Shown here: one piece after another, positions 47,964 through 57,658 of the stretch
Numbering within the stretch: position 1 is the first letter of the stretch
How the letters are laid out: every line of letters begins with the position of its first letter
Assembly: GCA_963204785.1 (NCBI GenBank)
Contig: CAUJHG010000035.1
Coordinates: 1 to 64,000, forward strand
Source: Pseudomonadota bacterium
GTDB taxonomy: Bacteria > Pseudomonadota > Gammaproteobacteria > Burkholderiales > Burkholderiaceae_E
Length of the DNA: 64,000 nt
Direction: 5' to 3'
Made by a program: the position numbers and the translations under genes
Notes under the pieces: model-generated
Seen by the model: only the letters and a program-made list of their open reading frames with translations
Told to the model about the DNA's origin: nothing
The model's database searches: none

Positions 47964-48791
47964 ATGCCCGATTCGATGCTGTTCCTCGTGCTGTTCGCCC
48001 TTGCAGGTGCGCTCACCGGCCTGCTGATGGCGCTGTTCGGCATCGGCGGCGGCGCCTTCGTCGTGCCGGTGATCGACACCCTGTTCCATCACGTGCCGGG
48101 TCTCTCGCCGGTGCCCATGCGCATCGCGGTGATCTGCAGCCTGGTGGCGATCGGGATGGGATCGACCTGGCGGGCGATCGAACTGCTGCGCTTCGGCGCG
48201 GTGCGCCTGCGCGCGATCGGGCTGCTTGCCGCAGGCTCGGTGCTTCCTGGGCTGCTCGGCGTGACCCTGCTCACCCGGCTGTCGGGCGATGTGCTGCGCC
48301 AGCTCTTCGCGCTGCTGCTGTGCGTGATCGGCCTGTGGACCGCCCTGGGCCGGCCGGCGCCGGTGATCGAGCCTGCCGCCGGCGCCAGGTCGACGATGCG
48401 TGTCGGCGCCGCGGCGGTGATGGCGATGGGGGGGGCAGCCGGACTGGCCTCGGCGATGTTCGGGCTGGGCGGGGCCACGCTGCTGATGCCGCTGCTGACG
48501 ATGCGTGCCGGAATGACGGTGTTCGATGCCGCGAACCTGTCCACCGTGTTCGTCGCGTTCGCGACCTGGCAGTCGCTGCTCATGCTCGGACTGAGCGGGG
48601 CGCTCGCGCCGTCGGCGCTGGCCGCGGCGGGCGTCGGCAGCGTCCACGCGGGGCTGCTTGCCGCGCTCACGGTCGCGCTGGTGGGCTCGCAATGGTTCTT
48701 CTCGCGGCGCCTGCGCCGGATGGACGATCGCCTGCGCCGGCGCCTGCTTGCGGCATACCTGCTCGCGGCTGCCGCCTGGATGTTCCGCTGA
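47964..48791 (+). CDS. TauE/SafE-family sulfite/organosulfonate-type permease
   Basis: A 275-residue membrane protein with about eight helices and the duplicated TauE/SafE glycine motif (LFGIGGGAFVVPVI near residue 25 and MFGLGGATLLMPLL near 170). Family members move small sulfur-containing anions, often outward; the substrate here is unknown. The ATG at 47964 follows a 150-nt gap after ntrC. An 8-G run (48428-48435) lies in the coding sequence. Confidence 0.85.
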   Translation: MPDSMLFLVLFALAGALTGLLMALFGIGGGAFVVPVIDTLFHHVPGLSPVPMRIAVICSLVAIGMGSTWRAIELLRFGAVRLRAIGLLAAGSVLPGLLGVTLLTRLSGDVLRQLFALLLCVIGLWTALGRPAPVIEPAAGARSTMRVGAAAVMAMGGAAGLASAMFGLGGATLLMPLLTMRAGMTVFDAANLSTVFVAFATWQSLLMLGLSGALAPSALAAAGVGSVHAGLLAALTVALVGSQWFFSRRLRRMDDRLRRRLLAAYLLAAAAWMFR

Positions 48792-48866
48792 AGCCCGCGT
48801 GCGCTGCGTGGCGTCCAGGCTGCCCGCAGACCACTGTGTAGAATCACAGCCCATCCAGGGGCCACG

Positions 48867-51296
48867 ATGTCCAGTCTCCTTGCTCACCTGAACGAAGCGC
48901 AGCTCGCCGCAGTCACCCTGCCGGCGGAGCACGCGCTGATCCTCGCCGGCGCCGGCAGCGGCAAGACCCGCGTCCTCACCACGCGCCTGGCCTGGCTGAT
49001 CTCCACCGGGCAGGTCAGTCCCCAGGGCGTCCTCGCGGTCACCTTCACCAACAAGGCCGCCCGCGAGATGAATGCCCGCCTGTCGGCGATGCTGCCGATC
49101 AGCACCCGCGGGATGTGGATCGGCACCTTCCACGGCCTGTGCAACCGGATGCTGCGGGCCCACCATCGCGACGCGGGCCTGCCCCAGGCCTTCCAGATCC
49201 TCGATGCGCAGGATCAGCTCGCCGCGATCAAGCGGCTGCTGAAGACGCTGAACGTCGACGACGAGCGCTTCCCGCCGCGCAACCTCCAGCACTTCGTCAA
49301 TGGCGCGAAGGAGGAGGGGCTGCGCCCCGGAGAGGTCGACGCGCACGACGAATACAGCCGGCGCTGCGTCGAGCTCTACCGGGCCTACGAGGAACAGTGC
49401 CAGCGCGAGGGCGTGGTCGACTTCGCCGAGCTGCTGCTGCGCTGCCACGAGCTGCTCGAGCGCAACCAGCTGATCCGCGAGCACTACCAGCGGCGCTTTC
49501 GCCACATCCTGGTCGACGAGTTCCAGGACACCAACCGGCTGCAGTACCGCTGGCTGGGACTGCTCGCCGGCGGTGGCGCTGCGGTGTTCGCCGTCGGGGA
49601 CGACGACCAGAGCATCTACGCGTTCCGCGGCGCCAACGTCGGGAACATGGCGGCGTTCGAGCGCGAATACCGGGTGCGCAGCCTGATCAGGCTCGAGCAG
49701 AACTATCGCTCGCACGGCAACATCCTGAACTGCGCGAACACGCTGATCCTGAACAACCGCAGCCGGCTGGGCAAGCAGCTGTGGACCGACGCCGGCGACG
49801 GCGAACCGGTGCGGGTGTACGAGGCGCTGGACGACCGCCAGGAGGCGCAGTGGCTGGTCGAGGAGGTGCGCGGGCTGGTGCGCGAAGGCTGGGCGCGCTC
49901 GGACCTCGCCGTGCTCTACCGCTCCAACGCACAGTCGCGCGTGATCGAGCACGCGCTGTTCTCGGCAGGGCTTCCCTATCGCGTCTACGGCGGGCTGCGC
50001 TTCTTCGAGCGCGCCGAGGTCAAGCATGCGCTCGCCTACCTGCGCCTGCTCGAGAACCCTGCCGACGACGGCGCCTTCCTGCGGGTGGTCAACTTTCCTG
50101 CGCGCGGCATCGGCGCGCGCTCGCTCGAGGCGCTGCAGGATGCCGCGCGTGCAGCCGGCACGAGCCTGTTCGAGGCCACTGCGGCGGTGCCGGGCGCGGC
50201 TGCGACGCGCCTGGCGGCCTTCGCGCGGCTGATCCAGGACCTTCGCGCGCAGACCGCCCGCCTGCCGCTGCCGGAACTGGTCGAGCAGGTGGTCGAGCGC
50301 AGCGGCCTTGCGGCGCACTACCAGGCCGAGAAGGAGGGGCAGGAGCGCCTCGAGAACCTGCGCGAACTGGTCAATGCGGCAGCGGTCTTCCTGACCGAGG
50401 AAGGCATCGGGCTGGATCTTCCCGCTGCGCTCGGGGTGAGCGCGGCCACGGAGCCGGCGCAGGTCTTTGCGCTGACCGACGGATCCGGGAACGAGCCGCT
50501 GCCTGCCGACGTTCTGGCGGCGCCGGCGCTGACGCCACTGGCGGCCTTCCTCTCGCACGCCTCGCTCGAGGCCGGCGACAACCAGGCAGGCGAGGGCGTG
50601 GATGCGGTGCAGCTGATGACCATCCACGCGGCCAAGGGCCTCGAGTTCGACGCGGTCTTCGTCACCGGGCTCGAGGAGGGGCTGTTCCCGCATGAGAACG
50701 CGGTGGCCGGCACGCCCCGCGGTCCCGGTCGGGTGACGGACCCCGGCGAGGCCGGCCTCGAGGAGGAGCGCCGGCTGATGTACGTGGCGATCACCCGCGC
50801 ACGCCAGCGCCTGTACCTGTCCTTCGCCCAGGCCCGCATGCTGCACGGGCAGACGCGCTACAGCATGCGCTCGCGCTTCCTCGACGAACTCCCCGAGGCC
50901 GCGCTGAAGTGGCTGACGCCGCGCATGCAGCACCGCGCGCAGCCTGCATGGAGCGAGGGGTATCGCGGCGCCTGGGAGGGCATCGATCCACGGTCGCGCG
51001 GGCGCGCCGGCGGTGCGCACGCCGGGGCCCGCCAGACGAGCGGCAGTGCGGTGCGGTCGCGCGGGGTCGGCGCGGACACCGGGCGCCTGGACGAGCACGA
51101 GCGGCGCGCGTCCCAGCGCTTCGACCGGGGGATCCCCTGGCGCGTCGGCCAGGGGGTCGCACATGCGCGCTTCGGCGAGGGCGTGATCGTCGCGATCGAG
51201 GGCGACGGCGAGGACGCACGCGTGCAGGTCGACTTCGGCCGCTCCGGAACCAAGTGGCTCGCGCTCTCGGTGGCCAGACTGGAGCCCGTCGGCTGA
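48867..51296 (+). CDS. uvrD: UvrD-family DNA helicase II
   Basis: Superfamily 1A 3'-5' helicase of nucleotide excision and mismatch repair. The 809-residue protein has Walker A AGAGSGKTRVL (about 28-38), VTFTNKAAREM, GTFHGLCNRML, the DEFQDTN box (motif II), DDQSIYAFRGA (motif III), VQLMTIHAAKGLEFDAVF, and YVAITRARQRLYL. The C terminus ends with a Tudor-like fold (GQGVAHARFGEGVIVAIEG) typical of UvrD/PcrA. Rep is a less likely alternative. Confidence 0.93.
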   Translation: MSSLLAHLNEAQLAAVTLPAEHALILAGAGSGKTRVLTTRLAWLISTGQVSPQGVLAVTFTNKAAREMNARLSAMLPISTRGMWIGTFHGLCNRMLRAHHRDAGLPQAFQILDAQDQLAAIKRLLKTLNVDDERFPPRNLQHFVNGAKEEGLRPGEVDAHDEYSRRCVELYRAYEEQCQREGVVDFAELLLRCHELLERNQLIREHYQRRFRHILVDEFQDTNRLQYRWLGLLAGGGAAVFAVGDDDQSIYAFRGANVGNMAAFEREYRVRSLIRLEQNYRSHGNILNCANTLILNNRSRLGKQLWTDAGDGEPVRVYEALDDRQEAQWLVEEVRGLVREGWARSDLAVLYRSNAQSRVIEHALFSAGLPYRVYGGLRFFERAEVKHALAYLRLLENPADDGAFLRVVNFPARGIGARSLEALQDAARAAGTSLFEATAAVPGAAATRLAAFARLIQDLRAQTARLPLPELVEQVVERSGLAAHYQAEKEGQERLENLRELVNAAAVFLTEEGIGLDLPAALGVSAATEPAQVFALTDGSGNEPLPADVLAAPALTPLAAFLSHASLEAGDNQAGEGVDAVQLMTIHAAKGLEFDAVFVTGLEEGLFPHENAVAGTPRGPGRVTDPGEAGLEEERRLMYVAITRARQRLYLSFAQARMLHGQTRYSMRSRFLDELPEAALKWLTPRMQHRAQPAWSEGYRGAWEGIDPRSRGRAGGAHAGARQTSGSAVRSRGVGADTGRLDEHERRASQRFDRGIPWRVGQGVAHARFGEGVIVAIEGDGEDARVQVDFGRSGTKWLALSVARLEPVG

Positions 51297-51372
51297 GCGC
51301 CTCCGGCGCGGTGCGCGAGGCCGATGATCATCGCGGCGCCCGGCCGCCCGATCGGACCGTCGCCGCAGCGCC

Positions 51373-52173
51373 TCAGGGGAGCTCGTCGGCGTCGGGGCCG
51401 GCCAGCACGGCGTCGCGATAGGTGGGCCACAGCGAGCACAGCAGCGCCCCGGTCATCACCAGCGAGACGGGCGAGAGCACGAAGAACGCGAGCAGCTGGG
51501 AGCCCTCGCCGAAGATCGACTCGAGCAGCCGGAAGATCAGCGAGGCTGCCAGCGCCACCGCGAACCAGGTGAGCGCGAACTGCACGAAGGCCCAGCGGTT
51601 GCGCCAGGTGGCCACGAAGCTGAAGAACATGGCCTTGCGTGGCGCCACACCGTGCCACGCGACGAAGAGCGGCGCATACCACAGCGCCATCTGCACCGGC
51701 GTATAGAGCAGCAGGAAGATCGCCGGGCCCAGCAGCAGCGAGAGGTCGGGAATCTGGTCCTGGGGGGCATCGGTGCCGCCGGGAGGACGCATCGCGGCAT
51801 CGGGCATTCCGCCAGCGAGCAGGCTCGCGATCGCCAGCGCGACCAGCGAGGCGACGAGATTCACCACACCGAGGATCACCAGCGGCTTGACCGCCTTGCC
51901 GCCGTCGTCCTTCAGCCCCGCCAGCAGCATTCGCGGCGCCGGGACTTCGCCACGGTCGATCGCACGCACTGCGTGCATCAGCCCCACCAGGAGCACCGGC
52001 GTGCCCAGCGCCCAGGCCAGCGGGCCGACCAGCGGGATCACCGAACTCACGCCGAGCAGCAGCATGCACAGCACGACGAGCAGCAGCATGGGAACCGGCT
52101 GGCGTCGCAGCAGGCGAAAGCCATCGGCGACCCAGCGGCGGCCGGCGGAGGCGGGAAGGCGGGCGACCTGCAC
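51373..52173 (-). CDS. BPSS1780-like membrane protein of unknown function
   Basis: A 266-residue membrane protein with five or six hydrophobic helices and a characteristic start, RRWVADGFRLLRRQPVPMLLL. Proteins like this are conserved in betaproteobacteria next to thrB. The role is not known. The GTG start lies 12 nt beyond the thrB stop, so they are likely co-transcribed. Confidence 0.8.
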   Translation of the reverse strand: MQVARLPASAGRRWVADGFRLLRRQPVPMLLLVVLCMLLLGVSSVIPLVGPLAWALGTPVLLVGLMHAVRAIDRGEVPAPRMLLAGLKDDGGKAVKPLVILGVVNLVASLVALAIASLLAGGMPDAAMRPPGGTDAPQDQIPDLSLLLGPAIFLLLYTPVQMALWYAPLFVAWHGVAPRKAMFFSFVATWRNRWAFVQFALTWFAVALAASLIFRLLESIFGEGSQLLAFFVLSPVSLVMTGALLCSLWPTYRDAVLAGPDADELP

Positions 52174-52185
52174 GGATCGGCCGCC

Positions 52186-53139
52186 TCAGGCGAACTCGGG
52201 CACGCGCTCGCGGCGTGCGCGCAGCACGCGCTCGAAGTGCGCGGGATCCTTCGGAGTCACCATCTCGGCCGGGCGCGGCAGGTGCAGGTCGAACAGCCGC
52301 GACAGCCAGAAGCGCAGCGCAGCGGCGCGCAGCATCAGCGGCCAGGCCTCGCGCTCGGCGTCCGAGGGGTGGCGCACCGCGCAGTAGGCGTCCAGGAGCG
52401 CACGCAGCCGCGCCGGCTCGAAGCTGCCGTCCGCATCGTGCACGCACCAGTCGTTGCAGGTCACTGCGAGATCGAACAGCCAGGTGTCGCGGCCGGCGAA
52501 GTAGAAGTCGATCACCCCGCCCAGGCGGTCGCCGTCGAACAGGACGTTGTCGCGGAAGAGGTCGGCGTGCACTGCGCTCTCGGGAAGCGCCGCGTGGGCG
52601 GCGGAGGCCGCGAACGCCTGCTGCGCCGCGAGCTCCTCGCGCAGCAGCGCGGCCTGCCCGGCGTCGAGGAAGGGCAGCACGCGAGGGACGGTCTCGCACC
52701 ACCAGGGCAGCCCGCGCAGGTTCGGCTGCGTGCCGCCGTAGTCGGCCGCGGCCAGGTGCATGCGGGCGAGGATCTCGCCGACCTGTGCGCAGTGCTGCGG
52801 GCCGGGGCTCATGTTCGAGTGGCCGCGCAGCCGGGTGACCAGCGCTGCCGGCTTGCCCTCGAGCGTGCCCAGCGCCTGTCCGCTGCGGTCGGGGACCGGA
52901 TCGGGGCAGGGGATGGCGCGCTCGGCCAGGTGGTGCATCAGCCCCAGGTAGAAGGGGAGCTGCTGCGCGGTCAGCCGCTCGAACAGCGTGAGCACGAAGC
53001 GGCCGCGCTCCGTGTCGACGAAGAAATTGGTGTTCTCGATGCCCGAGGCGATGCCCTCGAACGCGCGCAGGCGGCCGAGGTCGTAGCGTTCGAGCCAGAG
53101 TTCGAGCTGTTCGCGGGATACCGGCGTGAAGACGGCCAT
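52186..53139 (-). CDS. thrB: Homoserine kinase (ThrB, APH-fold type)
   Basis: Phosphorylates homoserine for threonine synthesis. The 317-residue protein is the aminoglycoside-phosphotransferase-fold type: MAVFTPVSREQLELWLERYDL start, GIENTNFFVDT, the catalytic HADLFRDNVLFDGD (about 191-204), and GVIDFYFAGRDTWLFDLA. Its position between the BPSS1780-like gene and polA is typical of Burkholderiales. Confidence 0.93.
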   Translation of the reverse strand: MAVFTPVSREQLELWLERYDLGRLRAFEGIASGIENTNFFVDTERGRFVLTLFERLTAQQLPFYLGLMHHLAERAIPCPDPVPDRSGQALGTLEGKPAALVTRLRGHSNMSPGPQHCAQVGEILARMHLAAADYGGTQPNLRGLPWWCETVPRVLPFLDAGQAALLREELAAQQAFAASAAHAALPESAVHADLFRDNVLFDGDRLGGVIDFYFAGRDTWLFDLAVTCNDWCVHDADGSFEPARLRALLDAYCAVRHPSDAEREAWPLMLRAAALRFWLSRLFDLHLPRPAEMVTPKDPAHFERVLRARRERVPEFA

Positions 53140-53233
53140 GGGCGGGGCGGCTGCAATGGGAACGGCGGATCCGGGACGGATGCGGCGCGCGCAGGATAGC
53201 AGAGGACGTCGCCCCCGGATGCGCAGCGTCGCT

Positions 53234-53968
53234 TCACAGATAGAGCATCACCTCGTTCTCGCGGCCGGTGGGCTCGAAGCCGCGCGCCTGGTAGAAGTCG
53301 AAGATCGCCTCGACCGCCTCGGCGGGGTCGTCGATCACGCGGATCAGGTTCAGGTCCTCGGCGTCGATCAGGCCGTTGTCGAGCATCGCGCTGCGGATCC
53401 AGTCGATCAGCCCGTTCCAGTAACCGGAGTCGATCAGGATCACCGGGATGCGTCGGCCCATCCGCGTCTGCGAGAGGGTCAGCACCTCGGCGAGTTCGTC
53501 GAGCGTGCCGAAGCCGCCTGGCACCGCGACGAAGGCCGACGCGTACTTCGCGAAGGCCACCTTGCGCGCGAAGAAGTGCCGGAAGGTCAGCGCGATGTCC
53601 TGGTAGCCGTTGCCGCTCTGCTCGTGCGGCAACTGGATGTTCAGTCCGACCGACGGCGAGGCGCCGGCGAAGGCGCCCTTGTTGGCGGCCTCCATGATGC
53701 CGGGGCCGCCGCCCGAGATCACCGCGAAGCCGGCGTCGGACAGGCGTCGTGCCAGCCCCACCGTGAGTTCGTACCAGCGGTGCCCGGGCCCGACGCGGGC
53801 GCTGCCGAAGATCGAAACCGCGGGACGGATCTCGGCCAGCCGCTCGGTCGCCTCGACGAACTCTGAGATAATTCCCAGGATATGCCACGACTCACGCGCC
53901 TTCAGGGAGGTCGAGCGCTCGGGGCTGCTGATCCCGCGCAACTGCGGCACGTTCTTGGTGCTGGACAT
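53234..53968 (-). CDS. LOG-family Rossmann-fold protein
   Basis: A 244-residue protein of the TIGR00730/LOG family, whose members are nucleoside 5'-monophosphate phosphoribohydrolases. It has VSIFGSARVGPGHRWYE, SGGGPGIMEAANKGA (about 103-117) and the signature VPGGFGTLDELAEVLT (about 160-175). The ATG at 53968 gives the N-terminal helix expected for the larger LOG subgroup. That ATG shares bases with the polA ATG on the other strand (CATG). The substrate is not determined. Confidence 0.88.
   Translation of the reverse strand: MSSTKNVPQLRGISSPERSTSLKARESWHILGIISEFVEATERLAEIRPAVSIFGSARVGPGHRWYELTVGLARRLSDAGFAVISGGGPGIMEAANKGAFAGASPSVGLNIQLPHEQSGNGYQDIALTFRHFFARKVAFAKYASAFVAVPGGFGTLDELAEVLTLSQTRMGRRIPVILIDSGYWNGLIDWIRSAMLDNGLIDAEDLNLIRVIDDPAEAVEAIFDFYQARGFEPTGRENEVMLYL
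53867..53872 (+). promoter_or_regulatory. Weak candidate -10 for polA within the LOG gene
   Basis: GATAAT in an AT-rich patch (GAGATAATTCCCAGGATATG) about 95 nt before the polA ATG. The -35 (TCGACG) is poor. Some promoter must lie here, because no intergenic space exists. Confidence 0.3.
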
Positions 53969-56780
53969 GACTGACGAAACGCTCCTGCTGGTCGATGGCT
54001 CGAGCTTCCTGTATCGCGCTTTCCACGCGCTGCCCGACCTGAGAAACCGGGAGGGCGAGCCCACCGGTGCGATCTACGGAATCGTGGCGATGCTAAGGCG
54101 TCTGCGCGCCGACATCAAACTGGGCGGCGGCGCAAGCCACGGCGCGGTGGTCTTCGACGCGCCGGGCCCGACCTTCCGCGACGACTGGTACCCGCAGTAC
54201 AAGGCCAACCGCAAGGCGATGCCCGAGGATCTCGCGCGACAGATTCCGCTGATTCACGAGATCGTGCGTGCGCTGGGCTGGCCGCTGCTGATGATCGAGG
54301 GCATCGAGGCCGACGACGTGATCGGAACCCTGGCCGGGCAGGCGCAGCGACGGCGGATGAACACCGTCGTCTCCACCGGGGACAAGGATCTCGCGCAGCT
54401 GGTGGACGACCACGTGGTGCTGGTCAACACGATGACCCCGCGCGGCGGGCCGCCCGAGCGCCTGGACCGCGAGGGCGTGATCGCGAAGTTCGGCGTGCCG
54501 CCCGAGCGCATCGTCGACTACCTCTCGCTGGTCGGCGACACCGTCGACAACGTGCCGGGCGTCGACAAGGTCGGCCCCAAGACCGCGCTCAAGTGGCTCG
54601 ACCAGTACGGCTCGCTCGAAGGGGTGATCGCGCACGCGGACGCGATCGGCGGGGCTGCGGGCGAGAACCTGCGCCGCGCGCTCGACTGGCTGCCGCTGGC
54701 GCAGCGCCTGGTGACCGTGAAGACCGACTGCGACCTCTCGCCGCACCTGGGCTCGCTCGACGAGCTCGACCTGCGCCCCGAGGATCGCGAGCGGTTGCGC
54801 GCGCTCTTCGAGCGCTGCGGCTTTCGCAGCTGGCTGAGCGAGCTCGGCGGCGCGGAGGCTGCGGCGCCAGCGCGCGTCGTGAACGCGGACCTCGCCGCGG
54901 GCGACGACCCGATCGCGGTCGTCGATGCGGGCGCCGGGAGCACGCAGACGGGGCCCGCGGCGAACGCGCCGATCGAGCCGGAATACGAGATGGTGCTGAG
55001 CGTCGACGCGCTCGAGCGCTGGATCGCGCTGATCGAGCGGGCGCAGCTGGTCTCGCTGGACACCGAGACGACCTCGCTGGACCCGATGGCTGCCGAGCTC
55101 CTCGGCATCTCGCTGTCGGTCGAGCCGGGGCGCGCCTGCTACGTCCCGGTCGGGCACCGCTACGCGGGGGCGCCGCAGCAGCTCGCGCGCGAGCAGGTGC
55201 TCGAGCGCCTGCGCGCGTGGCTCGAGGATCCGCAGCGCGCCAAGGTCGGGCAGAACCTCAAGTACGACGCCCACGTGCTCGAGAACCACGGAGTGCGGCT
55301 GGCCGGGATCCAGCACGACACCCTGCTCGAGTCCTACGTGCTCGAGGCGCACCGCAGCCACGACATGGATTCGCTGGCGCGGCGTCACCTCGAGCGCACG
55401 ACGATCACCTACGACGCGGTGACCGGCAAGGGCGCCGGGCGCATCCCTTTCGAGCAGGTCGCGCTCGAGCAGGCAACGCGCTACGCGGGGGAGGATGCCG
55501 AGGTCACGATGCACCTGCACCGCACGCTCTACCCCCGGGTGGCTGCGGACCCGAAGCTCGACTTCGTCTACCGCAGCATCGAGATCCCCGCTTCCAGGGT
55601 GCTGCAGCGCATGGAGCGCACGGGCGTGCTGGTCGATGCCGCACTGCTTGCGCAACAGTCCGGGGAGCTCGGGCGGCGGCTGCTCGAGATCGAGGCCCGG
55701 GCCTACGAGGTCGCCGAACAGCCCTTCAACCTGAATTCGCCCAAGCAGCTCGGCGAGATCCTCTTCCAGCGCCTCGGACTTCCGGTGCTCAAGAAGACCG
55801 CCAGCGGCGCGCCGTCCACCGACGAGGAGGTGCTCGCGAAGCTGGCCGAGGACTACCCGCTGCCGCGGGTGGTGCTCGACTACCGGGCCCTGGCCAAGCT
55901 GAAGTCCACCTACACCGACAAGCTGCCGAAGATGGTGAACCAGCGCACCGGACGCGTGCACACCAGCTACTCGCAGGCGGTGGCGGTCACGGGTCGCCTC
56001 GCCTCGAGCGACCCGAACCTGCAGAACATCCCGGTGCGCACGCCGGAAGGCCGGCGCATCCGCGAGGCCTTCGTCGCGCCCCCCGGCGCCAGCATCGTCT
56101 CGGCCGACTACTCCCAGATCGAGCTGCGCATCATGGCCCACCTGTCGGGCGACGAGAGCCTGCTGCGGGCCTTCGCCGAGGGCCTGGACGTGCACCGCGC
56201 GACCGCGGCCGAGATCTTCGGCCTGCCGCTGGCGGAGGTCGGCCCGGAACAGCGGCGTTATGCGAAGGTGATCAACTTCGGCCTGATCTACGGGATGAGC
56301 CCCTACGGCCTGGCCTCGAACCTGGGCATCGACCGCGACGCCGCGAAGAACTACATCGACCGCTACTTCGCCCGCTATCCGGGCGTGCGCCGCTACATGG
56401 ACGACACGCGCGAGCTGGCGCGGGCGCAGGGCTGGGTCGAGACCGTCTTCGGGCGCCGGCTGTGGCTGGCCGAGATCGCGAGCCCCAGCGGCCCGCGCCG
56501 GCAGGCCGCCGAGCGCGCCGCGATCAACGCGCCGATGCAGGGCACCGCAGCAGACCTGATCAAGCTGGCGATGATCGGGGTCCAGGACTGGATCGAGCGC
56601 GAGCGGCTGGGCGCGCGCCTGGTGATGCAGGTGCACGACGAACTGGTGCTCGAGGTGCCCGAGGCGGAGCTGCCGCAGGTGCGGGCGAGACTGCCGGAGC
56701 TGATGACCGGGGTGGCGCAGTTGCGCGTGCCGCTGGAGGTCGAGGTGGGCGTCGGCCCCAACTGGGAGCAGGCGCACTGA
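53967..56780 (+). CDS. polA: DNA polymerase I
   Basis: Repair and Okazaki-fragment processing polymerase. The 937-residue protein has the 5'-3' exonuclease (LLLVDGSSFLYRAFHALPDL start; STGDKDLAQLV), a 3'-5' exonuclease that looks active (DTETTSLD, NLKYDAHVLE, YAGEDAEVT) and the polymerase domain (SADYSQIELRIMAHLSGD, RRYAKVINFGLIYGMSPYGL, VMQVHDELVLEVP). The start ATG at 53967 matches the family and overlaps the divergent LOG start. The ORF-track start further upstream lies in LOG coding DNA. Confidence 0.97.
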   Translation: MTDETLLLVDGSSFLYRAFHALPDLRNREGEPTGAIYGIVAMLRRLRADIKLGGGASHGAVVFDAPGPTFRDDWYPQYKANRKAMPEDLARQIPLIHEIVRALGWPLLMIEGIEADDVIGTLAGQAQRRRMNTVVSTGDKDLAQLVDDHVVLVNTMTPRGGPPERLDREGVIAKFGVPPERIVDYLSLVGDTVDNVPGVDKVGPKTALKWLDQYGSLEGVIAHADAIGGAAGENLRRALDWLPLAQRLVTVKTDCDLSPHLGSLDELDLRPEDRERLRALFERCGFRSWLSELGGAEAAAPARVVNADLAAGDDPIAVVDAGAGSTQTGPAANAPIEPEYEMVLSVDALERWIALIERAQLVSLDTETTSLDPMAAELLGISLSVEPGRACYVPVGHRYAGAPQQLAREQVLERLRAWLEDPQRAKVGQNLKYDAHVLENHGVRLAGIQHDTLLESYVLEAHRSHDMDSLARRHLERTTITYDAVTGKGAGRIPFEQVALEQATRYAGEDAEVTMHLHRTLYPRVAADPKLDFVYRSIEIPASRVLQRMERTGVLVDAALLAQQSGELGRRLLEIEARAYEVAEQPFNLNSPKQLGEILFQRLGLPVLKKTASGAPSTDEEVLAKLAEDYPLPRVVLDYRALAKLKSTYTDKLPKMVNQRTGRVHTSYSQAVAVTGRLASSDPNLQNIPVRTPEGRRIREAFVAPPGASIVSADYSQIELRIMAHLSGDESLLRAFAEGLDVHRATAAEIFGLPLAEVGPEQRRYAKVINFGLIYGMSPYGLASNLGIDRDAAKNYIDRYFARYPGVRRYMDDTRELARAQGWVETVFGRRLWLAEIASPSGPRRQAAERAAINAPMQGTAADLIKLAMIGVQDWIERERLGARLVMQVHDELVLEVPEAELPQVRARLPELMTGVAQLRVPLEVEVGVGPNWEQAH

Positions 56781-56844
56781 TGTCCGTGGCTGCGGGTCCG
56801 ACCCGCCACCGCCCGTCCCCTCCACACCTGCACCGGAGCTCCAC

Positions 56845-57627
56845 TTGATCCTCGCGCTGATCATCGTCGCCACCCTGCTGACCGGGCTGGCGAGCGTCGC
56901 CGCGGCGGCGCTGATCTCGATGCGGCTGCTCTCGGGCGTGATCCAGCGGCTGGTGAGCCTGTCGGCGGGCCTGCTGCTGGCCACCTCGATGCTGCACATG
57001 ATCCCCGAGGCGATCGAGTCCGGGGCCGAGCTGCACGCGCTCACCGCCACGCTGCTGGCCGGCCTGATCGGCTTCTTCGTGCTCGAGAAGATGGAAGTGC
57101 TGCGTCACAGCCATCACTTCGAGGGCGACGGCCACGGCCATCACCACGGTCACGACCGCGACGCGGCAGGCCCGGGAGGAACGCTGATCCTGGTCGGAGA
57201 CACGATCCACAACTTCGCCGACGGAGTGCTGATCGCCGCGGCCTTCCTCACCGACCTGCGGCTCGGGATGATCACCACCGTCGCGATCGCCACCCACGAA
57301 CTGCCCCAGGAGATCGGCGACTTCATCGTCCTGCTCAATGCCGGCTACACGCGGCGGCGGGCGCTGCTGTTCAACGCGCTCTCGAGCCTGTCGGGCGTGG
57401 TCGGCGGGGTGGCCGGCTACCTCGCGCTGGGCAGCGCGCAGGGGGCGGTGCCCTACGTGCTGATGATCGCCAGCGCGAGCTTCGTCTACATTGCGCTGGC
57501 CGATCTGGTCCCGGATCTGCACCGGCAGACGCGCCAGCGGGTCAACGGCTGGGTCAGCCAGTTCGTGCTGATGCTGGCAGGCGTGGCGGTGATCGCACTG
57601 CTCACCGGCTTCATCCACCAGCACTGA
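56845..57627 (+). CDS. ZIP-family metal transporter
   Basis: A 260-residue membrane protein with seven or eight helices, likely importing zinc or another divalent metal. A His-rich cytosolic loop (SHHFEGDGHGHHHGHD, about 92-107) precedes the metal-site helices HNFADGVLIAAAF and ATHELPQEIGDF, which are the ZIP signatures. The start is TTG with GGAG 7 nt upstream; no ATG is near. It follows polA by 64 nt. Confidence 0.9.
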   Translation: MILALIIVATLLTGLASVAAAALISMRLLSGVIQRLVSLSAGLLLATSMLHMIPEAIESGAELHALTATLLAGLIGFFVLEKMEVLRHSHHFEGDGHGHHHGHDRDAAGPGGTLILVGDTIHNFADGVLIAAAFLTDLRLGMITTVAIATHELPQEIGDFIVLLNAGYTRRRALLFNALSSLSGVVGGVAGYLALGSAQGAVPYVLMIASASFVYIALADLVPDLHRQTRQRVNGWVSQFVLMLAGVAVIALLTGFIHQH

Positions 57628-57658
57628 GGGCGCCGACGGCGCCGCGCGTGCGCCCCGG

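Noticed and set aside
46773-51164. 1463-residue minus-strand ORF across ntrC, the TauE-like gene and uvrD
   Set aside because: It lies antisense to three well-supported genes and has the Arg/His/Leu/Val-rich composition typical of antisense frames in GC-rich DNA.
54093-57050. 985-residue antisense ORF over polA
   Set aside because: Shadow of polA; composition artefact.
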